Positions 38,271 through 51,522 of a stretch of 64,000 nucleotides of DNA are shown one piece after another. Position numbers and translations under genes: made by a program. The notes under the pieces are model-generated. The model was given only the letters and a program-made list of their open reading frames with translations, was not told where the DNA came from and made no database searches. Within the stretch, counting starts at the first letter, position 1, and every line of letters begins with the position of its first letter. This DNA comes from Aptenodytes patagonicus (taxonomy: Eukaryota > Chordata > Aves > Sphenisciformes > Spheniscidae): assembly GCF_965638725.1 (NCBI RefSeq), contig NC_134981.1:41878849-41942848 (forward strand). The letters are read 5' to 3'.

Positions 38271-40152
38271 ATAATGGAGGAAAATTAAACAACTGTAAAC
38301 TTACTGCTTGCAGCCCGGAGAAGGCTCCAGTGAGTATACAAATCTATTGACACATTGTAAAACTTTTACCTTCTTTGAGTTTTACTCAGGTAAGTTACCA
38401 TGTATTCTCCATTTTCCTAGTAAAACAAGATTTCTGTACCAGCTATTTTAAAACAGGCAAAGATAGGCATGGTAGACAATGAGCAGTTCCTGAAGAGAAG
38501 CCAATATCATCATATCAGACTGAGAACCTGGAAATGGAGCAATAAAACAATATATGATCTATTCCTCCCACCATTTCCCTATTTCTGTGGTTACCTTCAC
38601 AATGTTTGCATGTGGGACAGAAATGTTCCTATCAGCAGCATCTACAGGTTTTTCATCTGCATTGTTTTTCAACTTTTTAAGAACTTAATAGTTATTGTTT
38701 GTATTTTTCTGAACAATTATTTTGATGAAAACTGCATCATAGTCATTTTAGTCTATAATATAGTCATCTTTGCATTGATATCCCTGTTGATTTTTGTAAG
38801 ACATTTTTCCCGTGCACATCTGATGGCATGTAATGTGCTGAGCAAAATGTGAGACTTAGGAATGCCTAATGCCACACACAGGAATAATACCACTGCTGGA
38901 TCGCCTCTTGGATTTCAATATTTCCTATGCTAGATGATCCATAGATAAACTTTATTAAAATGAAATGCAGCCATTCTTATGCTCTTGAACTGCCTGAAAC
39001 ACTGCAGAACATAACAGGCACAAATACGTATAAATTTGATAACCATAACATTTTTAATATTCATTACAAATCTATTTGATATCCAACTGAATTATAAGGA
39101 AAATTAAGTGTCCAAAAAGTGATTATCCAAGATGGACTCTGACCAGAATATAATAATCACAGAAGTACCTGGGTTTTTTTAAATTTTACCTTTCTAGCCT
39201 TGTTTGCAATTTATAATCACATTACTGGTGAATAGATTTGCCTGCTCTCCTGGACCTCTGTTTCTCTGAAAAACATTAAGCTAGAGTATATGGAATATTT
39301 AGGGAAAAGAAGGGTGAACAGCAGCTGTGACGGCTGTAATGTAAAATGCATGGAATAGTCATTGCAATACAGACACAACTTCCATGGGACTAAAGTTCTG
39401 TAAGCACCATTTGGAAATGCAAGTCAAATGTAAGTCTGCTTAGCCTTAGTAGTTGGATTTAAAGATGAAAGCAAATCCCAGGATAGAAACTGGTCTCTAA
39501 CTCACTACAAAGAAGAAAGCGTGAAAGAGATGAGGCTGGAACATTATGAAACTGCTAATGAAGTTGGAGTTGTGAGCTAAATCTTCCTATATAAAAATAA
39601 GAAAGGAAAAAAGTATTTTCCATACAGTTAAAAACAGTCAGTGCCTGCTTCTTAACTATTTACTGTAAATATGATCCACAATGTGAAATCCTGGCTCTAC
39701 TAAAGTTAAATAACTTAATGGAATCAGGAATTCAACCACTGTTTGTAAACTCAATTTGTTCAAGTATTTGACTATACTTTTTCCAGCTTTGTTTAGTTTT
39801 TCTAAAGAACACATAATTTCTTGAGAAATTCTGCAGATCTGCTCTGCAAATGAATTGATATAACACAGGGGAGTCATGCATAGAAAAGTGGGGCCTTAGA
39901 ATCTGCAAAACCAAAACAATTACCTGGTGACAGGACAAACTAAATTCCCTTTTTAAAGTAAAGAATAAAAATACCAATTTCCTTTGGTAGCACATAGTAT
40001 TTTTGGGAAGCAACCATGGCAACTAGTATCATAAAAAGAGAAAGACATTCTCCAAATCTAAATGCTAATTTATATAACTTGGCTGAAGTTTACTTTAGAC
40101 ACACACACACTTCACAGTCTTGAGGGATATGGGCCAGGTGAAGAGTAGAGTC

Positions 40153-40971
40153 AGGACCCTGAATTTTAGGAGAGCAAACTTTCAGTTGTTTAAGGAATTA
40201 GTGGATGGGATCCCCTGGGGAAGCTGCCCTCAGGGACAAAGGAGCAGAAGAGAGCTGGCAGCTCTTTAAGGACATCTTTCTTAGAGCGCAAGAGCTCTCG
40301 ATTCCCATGTGTAAGAAATCAGGCAAGGAAGGCATGGCTGAGTAAGGACCTCCTGGTCAAACTAAAGTGTAAGAAGGAAATGCACAGGCAGTGGAACCAG
40401 GGGCATGTATCCTGGGAAGAATATAGGGATGCTGCCTGGATGTGTAGACATGGGACCAGGAAAGCTAAGGCATAGCTGGAGCTGAATTTGGCGAGGGATG
40501 TGAAGAATAAGAAGAAGAGCTTTTACAGGTACATTGAAGAAAGGCTATATGAAGAAAGGCCTATGAAGAAAGGCTGAGAGATTCGGGGTTGTTCAGCCTG
40601 GAGAAGAGAAGGCTTCGAGGAGACCTTATTGCGGCCTTTCAATATATAAAGGGGGCTTATAAGAAAGACGGAGAGAGACTTTTTACCAGGGCCTGTAGTG
40701 ACAGGACAAGGGGCAAGGGTTTTAAACTGAAAGACAACAGATTTAGATTGGACATAAGGAAGACATTTTTTACAATGAGGGTGGTGAGACGCTGGAACAA
40801 GTTGCCCAGAGAAGTTGTGGATGCCCCATCCCTGGAAGCGTTCAAGGTCAGGTTGGATGGGTCTTTGAGCAACCTGATCTAGTGAAAGATGTCTCTGCCC
40901 ATGGCAGGGGGGGTAGACTAGATGATCTTTAAAGTTCCTTTCCAACCCAAACCATTCTATGATTCTATGAT
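40153..40971 (+). mobile_element. CR1 LINE fragment with internal deletion
   Basis: The first half (40153-40530) matches the post-endonuclease linker seen at 17300-17680. Near 40535-40570 it jumps to the C-terminal end (from an EERLRE-like block), which matches 19060-19463. It ends with 'ctatgattctatga'. About 1.4 kb of RT sequence has been lost, and a short repeat (gaagaaaggc) sits at the junction. Confidence 0.9.
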
Positions 40972-43900
40972 ATACATATACGCTACAAGTGATAGAATTT
41001 CAGGTTCCATTTTCAAACTTTTAAAATTAGATTGCCCAATAATCAGACTATTTTTCCTTTCTTATTTTTAATCACAATGCAGCTTGCTACATTTATTGGA
41101 TTATTTAAATCAAGTACTTTTTCTCCTTTGCAATTTTATCATTCAGCTTTCTCTGAATGTGAATTTTGCCTATATTTTTGCTTTTTTCTGGATTACCATT
41201 TTATTTACCACTTTTTAATATGTCCAAAGCTGCATGTAGTATTCTGTTCAATGTGACTCATCGCTACCTTACAGACTCTTTATTTCTAGTGCGTGGATAC
41301 CTATTGTAATTCTTTATACTAACTATGAAAAAGGGGATATAAATGATACGCTATGCTAGATATGAAATGAATTTGTCATGAATATGCATATCAGAATATA
41401 AAAGAAGTATACGATTCATCAGTGAAATGAAAGTGGTGTATATAGCCCAGAATTTTAGGGGAAATAAGTGAACAATATTGTCAAGTTTTTGTTTGTTTGT
41501 TTGTCTTTTAATATTAAATCAGTAGCTGCAACTAGTAAATTAGCTGAAGTGGATCTGAATTGTGTCCAACTGGTATGTTTACATTATCAAATAATTCAGT
41601 GCAAGAGAAGCAGATAAACAGACTGAAGTAGCTGGTGCTGAGGCTCCTCAGATTTCCATTATACAAAGTTAGAGAGGTTTACTTAGGTTTAAATATAGTC
41701 TGGTCTCCTGTGCCAAACATGGTCCCAAACTGTGTGCAGCAAAGCTATCATACAAATTTTGGCTTCCTAAACTTCAGGCTTCTCTAGGGAGCACCATTTT
41801 GTCCAGCATATCAGTGCCACATCAGAGCCCCTGCCATCATTGCTCACAAAAGACTCCATATTATTTCTGTTCCTCCTCATGGCATTTTGAGTTACATCAT
41901 TGTGCCTGATGACTGCCCTACCTTCCAGCTTGAGGTTTGGACAACATCTACTGCAAGGCATCAAAACACCAGTAGGAGTGAACTGTGTGAGTTTAAAGAA
42001 TAGATTAAAACTATCATAGAATAAAACTATCAAAGAAAAATGCTGGCTCACTGTCAAATATAAAAGATTACCAGGCACTATAGCAGTTACTTATAGCAAG
42101 TCTCCAAAAGGAAGCTGAAGCACTTCAATATAGTAGCTACTTCCTGGTTAAAAAAAAAGCTGGAATTGTATGTTTAAGGACGAAAATATGTCTTTATATT
42201 TTACATTGGAAAATCTTCCATAACTTTTACATTTTCCTGAGGGCTCTCTCTGCTTGACTCTTTCTGAAGCTTACAATGCTCTTTTGTGGTAGGAAAGACA
42301 GTTATTTACTTACAAACATATAAACACCTAATTTCAATTACAATTCAAGTCCAGCTGTTTTATAGAAGAAAAACAATATACACCGAGAAGTTAAACAAAA
42401 CTTGTAAATTAAAACAAATTATTAAATAACCAAGATAAGTATATCTGTAACCAGAGTAATATTATTTCACACTTTAATTCACCTAAAATAAGACAATAGC
42501 AGGCATGGGAGGTCCTGTCATCTCAGTTTTGTCATTTGTTTTCATGAGACTCAGAATTTCTGTTCAGGCACATGATAATTCCTGATCATTTCAAGCTAGA
42601 AAGAACCCTTATCTGTTACTAGTTTTTCATGTAAGCAGTTATTTCAGCTCCCATAAGGATTATTGGAAGTACAAAAGGGAGCAGAGGTACTCCCAGTAAA
42701 AGAAAATGAGGAGGGAGTGAGGGTTCATGATTCCATCCATGCCCTTACAAGCAGGATAAACAAACTAGTCCAGATAATCATGTGCAGGAGAAGACAGTCT
42801 GCACAAGCAATAATGGGAAGGAAGGGCAGCTTCCTGGCAGTGAATGAGGAGTCAGGAAGGTCTATGATACCAAATAGGCAGGACAGTCAATTCAATTATT
42901 AGTAAATGGGAATGGAGATGTTTGTAACCAACTATGAAGAAGTGATATTCATAGCAGGTAAGTTTAAAAACTACTCTTTTGAACATTTATAAGCTTACTC
43001 ATCATACTAATCTCCAAAATCCTGCCCAGAAATTACTCCAAAAGCAGGAAGCCTTTCTAATCAAGTAATGTTACTTATTCTGCCATCTTAATTCCTATGT
43101 AGTTTTTCAAAACTGGGACTTGGCCCTTGTTTCACTGATTTATTTTTATTTCCCAGAACCCATGAGATTTGATGAAGTATCTGATATCCAGCTTTGCCAG
43201 GTTTCTGATCTTTTTCTGGCAGACTTGAGTGACTCAGCTTGAATCTGTGAACAACAAAATTCAACAATTCTTACAGCTCCATGTACCTTGATGATCTCTC
43301 TCAATCTTCCAAATCAGTTAACATGCCAATAAGACTTTCTTTACTGACTGCAGCCTTGCATAAGGGATTTTGAAATATCCTTTGACAAAGAGTAAGTCCC
43401 TCTTTCAGTCAGTACTCACAGTGGTATAAAAATGTTTCATAAAAGTATGTCCTCACACTATAATTCTGCCAAAAAAGATAGAAAGAGGCTGAAAACTACT
43501 GAGCAATGACAAAAAGTGAAAGAAAATAACATGCACTTAGCTTACTGTATGTTTTATTTTATTAATTCTAAGTAACTGTGGTTCCTTTAAGATGTATGAT
43601 CCAACTGGATTCAATTTCTGATGGATGCATTTGCTCAAATTTGTTCAAAGTCCTTTTTTACCAATATCTATTGGAACTGAATCTAACTTTCAATAGAGCT
43701 GAAGATAAATAACCTCACCTAAGCTTCTCTCAGCTTTATGAGAAAAATATCTTGATGCTCTAAGAAAGATCAACAATAGGTTGGAAAACAGTAATTACTT
43801 AGTTATTACTATATGCCATCTATGGTCATGCAGAAGTAATATACCCTCTAAAACATAATGCTTTTCAGTTGATTAAACTTAAAAATCAAGTTTTTCATAG

Positions 43901-45104
43901 AGGCAAACTAAAACCCATTTTATGTTCTTCCTCCATCTTGCTATTTTTCACTGTGTACACAGCCACACAGCTACACTGAATATAATATTTCATTGATAAA
44001 ACTACAGCAATGTAAGGCTCTGAAGTGCTTCTGAAAAACCTCTCAAGACACAGGGAACAACTACACTAGAGTAAGGTATATAATCATTGGTATTATGGGG
44101 GGGGGCACACCAAACAAGCAAACAAAAACACAACAGTGGACAAATATTTATCAAATTCACAAAACAGCTATAACCTCGTATGCATATATGTGTGTGTACA
44201 AGCAAGTAGAAAAGGGAAATATGTTTATTTTCCTCATAAAAGCAATATAGGAATTTATTATTCATCATCACTGACATACAGCCTAAGAATTTTCAATTAA
44301 AATTAGTTTCCTGTCTGAGACACCTGCGATACACTCCTCTTTGGACTGTCAAGAATCAGTATCAGGAAGCCAATAAAATATTGAATCAATACGTTATATC
44401 TCAGTGCAGCATATATTTCCCTTTCTGGAAACAATAACTAGAATTTTCCATTATAAGGTAAAACCAGGAAAAGTTCTACATTGGAAAGAAAAGTAACACT
44501 GTACATTAAAGAGTGTTTTGGCTTTGCTTAGCAAATATTGATGCATATACTTACTTTTTGGTCAATGATCTATGCTCAGAGAAGAATTCCATATCTCATT
44601 TCTAAGGTGACCTTCTTGGCTGCCCTTCTTCCCCCCTTCCTTATCCATCTAATTTTGTTTTTTTCTTATCCTATGATCTAATTGGTTGTTCATCATCTGC
44701 ACTAATGCCTCCTTTACCCACTGTAAAAATGAAATCCTGCAATCCATCTTTCTTTTTGCTACAAACTATTAAAAAAAAAGCTTAAAAAATCTGTGATCTG
44801 TGAATCTACCACCACTACCAATCAGCCAGAATCATGCATTCTTACATCTCCTGGCTATGAAATGTTGGTATTTGATGGTATATACAAGAGTGCCTCTCAA
44901 CTTTCTGAACAGATTTAATATGAAACTTTGAACTCCAAAATACAGTAAATAGGTAAAAATAAGTAATACTACTGTAACTTCATGGCAACTGAAGTGTAGC
45001 AAAAGCAATTATTACCATCTATGGATCTACTTCTTTTCCAGTTGAATTCAATGACAATTTTTTCTGTTGATTTCAGCATGGCAAGTTATATTTAATGCAC
45101 TTAT

Positions 45105-45638
45105 TTTCCTGGTTTCGGCAGGGATAGAGTTAATTTCCTTCCTAGTAGCTGGTACAATGCTGTGTTTTGGATTTAGGACGAGAACAAAGTTGATAATGCA
45201 CCCATGTCTTAGTTGTTGCTAGGTAATGCTTACACTAGCCAAGGACTTTTTAGGTTTCCATGCTCTACCAACTGAGAAGGCTGGAGGTGCACAAGAAGCC
45301 GGGAGGGGGGCACAGCCAAACTGGCCAAAGAAACATTCCATACCATGTGACATCATGCTCAGTACATAAACTGGGGAAAGCTGGCCGGGGGGGGCCGCTG
45401 CTCAGGGACTGGCTGGGCATCGGTTGAGCCAGTGGTGGTGAGCAATTGCATTGTGCATCACTTGCTTTGTATATTCTTTTATTATTATTATTTTATTTCA
45501 ATTATTAAACTGTTCTTATCTCAACCCATGAGTTTTCTCACTTTTACTCTTCTGATTCTCTCCCCCATCCCACCGGGGGTGGGGAGTGAGCGAGCGGCTG
45601 TGTGGTGCTCAGTTGCTGGCTGAGGTTAAACCACAACA
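45105..45638 (+). mobile_element. Solo LTR, young family
   Basis: Very similar to the LTR at 6567-7107 and ends in CCACAACA. The first bases read tttcct where TGTCCT is expected, so the TG terminus has mutated. No matching 5-bp flanks were found (cttat against gggta), which may reflect mutation or deletion at one end. Confidence 0.9.
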
Positions 45639-48600
45639 GGGTAATATAATAACTTCCATCCAGTATAATTTTTGTGAGTGTCATTTCCACTTCCCACATT
45701 GCAAACAATGTATTATGTTTCCTTTCATTAACAGACACAGCAGAGAGTTCAAGAAACACTAATGCCCAAAGAAGTCATTGGCAGATAACAGTTGGGATTG
45801 ACTGACAAGCAGTCTGAATGTGAACCTTGCTCTGCTGTTATCCTGCAACACAGGATTTCATTCACCAGGGCTGCTGTTTTAGTTTCTTTCACAAGCACCA
45901 AATCCACAGAGTTAAATTAAGGTTTCAGGTCTTATATAAGTTATATATAAATAAAGTATTCATAGTTCCTTAAAAATACAATACTGAGAGTCAAACTGTT
46001 GATTAGAATCAAGAAGTTACCTTCTAATGGTAAATCTAACCTCTAATTGCTAACTGAAGAATGAGATGTACCAACACAAAAAGCAAAAGTGGAATCTGTT
46101 ATACAAGTCTAGCTACTGTGAAAAATAATATACTTTTTAGCTTCCCTAGCATTAATGGTTATTGGTGAATTCTATACCACAGATATTCCTATTCCAATAG
46201 TTTATAACTAAGTCTACAGAATTATTCTGCAATAACATGCCTAAACAATTTATCTCTTCATGACATTTCTAATCATTATCCTAGGAAAAGTGACATACTG
46301 AAATCTCAGAGGTCAGAAATAATTGGAATGTTTTACCCATTTTATGGGGAACATATACAGGATGACATTCAAACACAATCAACAATAGGGAAACATTATT
46401 GTAAAATGAAAATATCAACCTTGTTAAAACCTTTAATTTAATAGACACTTTAAAACATTAATATAAGGGACTATCTTTGGCTGATCAAACTATATTACCC
46501 CAATGCCATTCAGCTAATACACAGACTGTGTATTCACTAGATATAGGTTGAAAAATAAATGAAATTTCGATTAAATAAGATGAAACATTATAATTGTGTT
46601 TATAATTACAAAAAGAAAAACTTTATTTCTTATTATTTATTTTATATCTAGAAACTTCAGTTTGCCATTCTAAACCGAGAGACAGCAGAATCTAATGTCC
46701 TATACTAAACTGGCCTCTGGGAACTAGTCATTACTAATGTTAGCCTCAGAATGACCATAGTTAAACCACAACTTTGCTTTGCAGTTTTATTAATAGATGT
46801 CTTGATAATTTAATATTTAATGAGAAGAGTAGCAAATGGCAAAGATTGTTATTGCTGAAATTCCCAATAGCAAATAAAATCCATCCTATTTGTCACAAAC
46901 TCAGGTTGAAGAAAGGTTTGTTCATAAACAGCAGGTGAAGAAAGAAATGTAGCATTCTAAAAAAGACAACAGAACTTCAAGTTCTACCATTAACGTGACA
47001 AACATGATTTTAATATAATAATATATAATCTATTGTTTATTTACATAACACCAAAAAGCCACAACTAAAATATATATTTCCTACACACTGCGATCATTGA
47101 CATCTCTGGTAACAGGACTGCAGCACTGAGCATAATTCAGACATAAATATATTCAGATATTCCTTACATCATACTCTGATCATCCAAACCCATGTATCTG
47201 CTACTCAAATCAGAAGCCTTCCAAACTATTTCTGCAGCTGTGGCAAAACTAAATCTGAGATGTTGAACATAACTAATTTGCTTTTAAGCAAATGGGATGA
47301 ATTTCAAACAAAGCACACAATGGGAAGCAGTACCAACCCAAGCAACGGATACACATAGTCTTAATTGGAAAACTGTATTCTTCTCTTTCCCTTTTTAAAT
47401 CTTTTCTTATTCAGCCATGCCAAAATTTGGAGGTTATTAATAACTTAGGGAAACTTGCAATACATTTGAAGGAAGTTCACTTTGTATTCAGAAGTAGCTC
47501 TTCATCACAGGTCATATCCGCTTACATTATAGTATATTTAGAATTCAATCTCTCTAATTTATTTTACTGAGTTTAGAGTATACAACATTTGCAATATTGA
47601 ATTTAATGGGTTTGGATACTTACATTTCCTATTTTTTTCTTCTTAATATTTTCAGATTAGAATTACACAAGCACATTAAAGAAAAAAACAATTGTGTTGC
47701 TAAAATAACATTTCAGACAATCAGAACTACTGATTCAGAACTGATTCAACTTTAACTGTAAATGGATTACTCTAGGATCAAACCACATTTACGAATGAGA
47801 TGATTGTAAGTTGCAGAAAAAAACTCTTGAAAATATTTATCTCCAGCTGTCCATTCTTAGTTTGATCTCTGTAATTAACTCACTTTGTTTTTTAAATTAA
47901 GATAAAACAGTAAAAGAATTAGTCAACTTCATACCTCTAATATATGTGAGCTCCATAAGAAATCCCAAATCTAATTGTCAACAACCTATTTATGAATTTC
48001 ATTTTTAAAAAGCATTAGAAGATAGTGTTTAATTGTTAACAAAAGATTTAGAAAATAAAGATATTACAGTTAAGATAAGAAGCACTACAACTATACCCTC
48101 CTCCTACCTGCTTCTTTTTGCAACATAAGGCAGAGCAAACCCAGACTCCAAATTTTTAGTGTGCCTCCAATGTAAGGCTGTTTCTGTGCCATGCTCTGTA
48201 ATTCTCAGTACTACTTCGGATTTGTTTACCAGGGTGCTAATTAAAGGCTCATGTAATGGTGTTTTTTTGTGATGTAAACATCTACACAGAAACTGAGAAT
48301 GCAAGCTAAACTAGCTTTTTCATTGTATTATATGCCCCATATCAGCTATCAGATGGTAATGTTTTTCAGATTTCAAACTTTGTCCAAACTGCAGGACTGT
48401 AGCCAATATTGCAATATAATACTTCTTCAGTGGACCGCCACATTTCAAATTCGGGAATATTATTTGTACAGACAAGTTGCAAAGTTGAACACTTAAAAGT
48501 TAGGAAATCATGAATTAGCACTATTAGTGCAAAAATACCACTGTACCTTCACACTCTGTACAGAATTGGTTTTTAAACTTAGCAATATCCATATCAATGG

Positions 48601-48919
48601 TGAGCCTCATTGAACTCTAATGTGCAATTCATGCAGTAATAGAAGGAACAAAGTATTCTCCTTCATCTAAATTTCTCTCAATCAAAGACTCCCAAGATTA
48701 GGGAGGACTGAAGAAGAGTGGAATTAGAGTTGTGACTGCACATACAACCCAACAGAGCAGTCAGAAGTAAAGAAATAATTTCTCTCCTTTGAGTCCTTGT
48801 CTGTAAGTACAGTCAGACTGCAAGTGTTTCCCAGTTGTACTCTACAACACAGTACCTAAAGGAAAGTTCACAGATTCCCTATCTGATAAAGACTAAAGGA
48901 TGATCTTTCCAAAGACAAA

Positions 48920-49750
48920 ACGACCTGGACAGGCTGGATCGATGGGCCCAGGCCAACTGTATGAGGTTCAACAAGGACAAGTGCCGGGTCCTGCACTTCG
49001 GCCACAACAACCCCATGCAGCGCTACAGGCTTGGGGAAGAGTGGCTGGAAAGCTGCCCAGCAGAGAAGGACCTGGGGGTGTTGGTCGACAGCCGGCTGAA
49101 CATGAGCCGGCAGTGTGCCCAGGCGGCCAAGAAGGCCAATGGCATCCTGGCCTGTATCAGAAATAGTGTGGCCAGCAGGAGTAGGGAAGTGATCGTGCCC
49201 CTGTACTCGGCACTGGTGAGGCCGCACCTCGACTACTGTGTTCAGTTTTGGGCCCCTCACTACAAGAAGGATGTTGAGGTGCTGGAGCATGTCCAGAGAA
49301 GGGCAACGAGGCTGGTGAGGGGTCTGGAGAACAAGTCTTATGAGGAGCGGCTGAGGGAACTGGGACTGTTTAGCCTGGAGAAAAGGAGGCTGAGGGGAGA
49401 CCTCATCGCTCTCTACAACTACCTGAAAGGAGGTTGTAGCGAGGTGGGTGTCGGTCTTTTCTCCGAAGTAACAAGTGATAGGACGAGAGGAAATGGCCTC
49501 AAGTTGCGGCAGGGGAGGTTTAGATTGGATGTAAGGAAAAATTTCTTTACTGAAAGAGTGGTGAAACATTGGAACAGGCTGCCCAGGGAAGTGGTGGAGT
49601 CCCCATCCCTGGAGGTATTTAAAAGACGTGTAGATGAGGCGCTTAGGGACATGGTTTAGTGGGCATGGTGGTGTTGGGTTGACGGTTGGACTCGATGATC
49701 TTAGAGGTCTTTTCCAACCTCAATGATTCTATGATTCTATGATTCTATGA
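48920..49750 (+). mobile_element. CR1 LINE fragment with intact C-terminal ORF
   Basis: A 5'-truncated CR1 starting just after the FADD motif ([15 protein letters not shown]). It has an open frame to the natural stop at 49657-49659 and a clean tail of three ATTCTATG units. It keeps the [19 protein letters not shown] and [20 protein letters not shown] blocks. It is among the best preserved CR1 copies in the window and so probably young. Confidence 0.95.
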
Positions 49751-51023
49751 CTCCTACAAGCCTTAGGAAAAATATAATTCTCAGTGGAAGTGTGACTGGA
49801 GCTTCAAGTGGCAATCCCACAGATATCAAGTAGCCAGGTGATGAGTATTCATAGTATGATGAGTATTCAACTGTTAGGAATAAGCTGAAATTAGACACTC
49901 TGAAGGTCCCAAAAAGAAAACCAAATGGGACAAACTAGATTGAGGAGTTCCTTGATCCTTGGTCCTGCCTTATTAGTGAAGGGATCTGGGGGGGGAAGTG
50001 TGCATCAGTGTTTCTGACCATGGCGTCAAGAATGCATTTGATATTGATCAAAGAGCTAGTCTCTGTTACAGTAGAATTTCAGACACTTCTGTTCATCTTT
50101 GAGGAAAAAAGATTTGTGTCTGGGAAGGCACAGTTCTGAAAGATTTAGATTAAAACTTTTTCTTGAACTTGCACTTCCCTGCCTTTTGATGAAAAAAATA
50201 TGGATAATGCCATCTGTGAGTATCTGAATATGCTGTCTCAAGATGAACAGAAGGAAGACATGACAAGCTCACACAGCAGCTCTGAGCTGTCAGAACTCTG
50301 AGCTCTGTGACACTGATTGATAACTTACACGTCTTACTAGGTGACTCAGCTCTCTGAGCCACAAGAGCAGTATCAGAGATTGCCATTCTGGACATGAAAA
50401 TGAAAGGACATTCCTATGCAAATACAATACAGAATTAGCCACCAGTGCAGGGATATGGGGCAGAAACCTACATAAGCATTGTGTAGCAGACTTTCAGTCA
50501 TTAGACCAAGAAAAAAGTCTGAAGCCCTCATCCAAAAGTTTGCCACGGGAAGTCATGTAGATACATGCGGCCAGATGCTCCAAAAGGGACAGATTCTTTT
50601 TTTTTTTTTAACTTAAGACCAAAACTATTTTGTATGCATAATGAGTTTTGTTAGTGTAATGGTTTACCTGGCAAAGTTTTAGTAGCGGGGTGTGTGTGAG
50701 GGGGTGTGTGTGTGTGTGGGTGGGTGCGCGCTGCAGGGGTGGCTTCTGTGAGAAGAGACCAGAGACTGGCCCCATGTCAGACACAGCCAGTTCCAGCCAG
50801 CTCCAAAATGGACCTGCCTCTGGCCAAAGCTGAGCCAATCAGCAACACTAGTGGCACCTCTGTGATAACATATTTTTAAAAGGGTAAAAAACCCCTGCAT
50901 AGCAGCTGTGAGAGAGAGGAGTGAGGAAAAAAATGAGAGAAACAACTCTGCAGACACCAAGGTCAGTGAAGAAGGAGGGGAAGGAGGAGCTCCATCACCG
51001 GAGCAGAGATTCCCCTGCAGCCC

Positions 51024-51473
51024 ATGGTGAAGACCATGGTGACGCAGGTTGTTCCTCTGCAGCCCATGGAGGACCATGTCAGAGCAGATATCCACCCTGC
51101 AGCCCATGGAGGAGCCCATGCAGGAGCAGGTTTTCTGGCAGGAAATGCGGCCCATGGGGCACCCATGCAGGAGCAGTCTTATCCTGAGGGAGTGTACCCT
51201 CTGGAAAGGACCCATGCTGGAGCAGTTCGTGAAGAACTGCAGCCCGTGGGAAGGACCCACGTTGGAGAAGTTTGTGAAGGACTATATCCCGTGGGAGGGA
51301 CCCCACACTGGAGTAGGGGAAAAGAGGAAGCAGGGGCAGAGACGAAGTGTCATGAACTGATCACAACCCCCATTCCCCATCCCCCTGCAATGCTCAGGGT
51401 GGGAGGAGGTAGAAGAGTCAGGAGTGAAGTTGAGCCTAGGAAGAAGGGAGGGGTGGGGCAGAAGGTGTTTTAG
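51024..51473 (+). other. Open reading frame inside the long LTR
   Basis: A 149-codon frame from ATG 51024. Its N-terminal (VKTMVTQVVPLQPME) and C-terminal (RRVRSEVEPRKKGGVG) parts match the frame in the LTR at 14522-15612. No domain, signal peptide or membrane segment is recognised. Because units of the internal repeat can preserve frame by chance, coding function is doubtful. Confidence 0.3.
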
Positions 51474-51516
51474 TTTTGCTTTTGTTTCTTGCTATCCTAC
51501 TCTATTTTTAACTGGC

Positions 51517-51522
51517 AATAAA
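51517..51522 (+). terminator. LTR polyadenylation signal AATAAA
   Basis: Canonical AATAAA in the 3' part of the long LTR, with T-rich sequence downstream. It would end transcripts of the LTR and is opposite to FER. Confidence 0.55.

Noticed and set aside
40095..40112. Short (AC)n run as a notable repeat
   Set aside because: Only a few units long, common in such DNA.
42663..42902. 79-codon charged open frame in the FER intron
   Set aside because: No homology recognised and no exon signals; length is within what chance gives in 31 kb.
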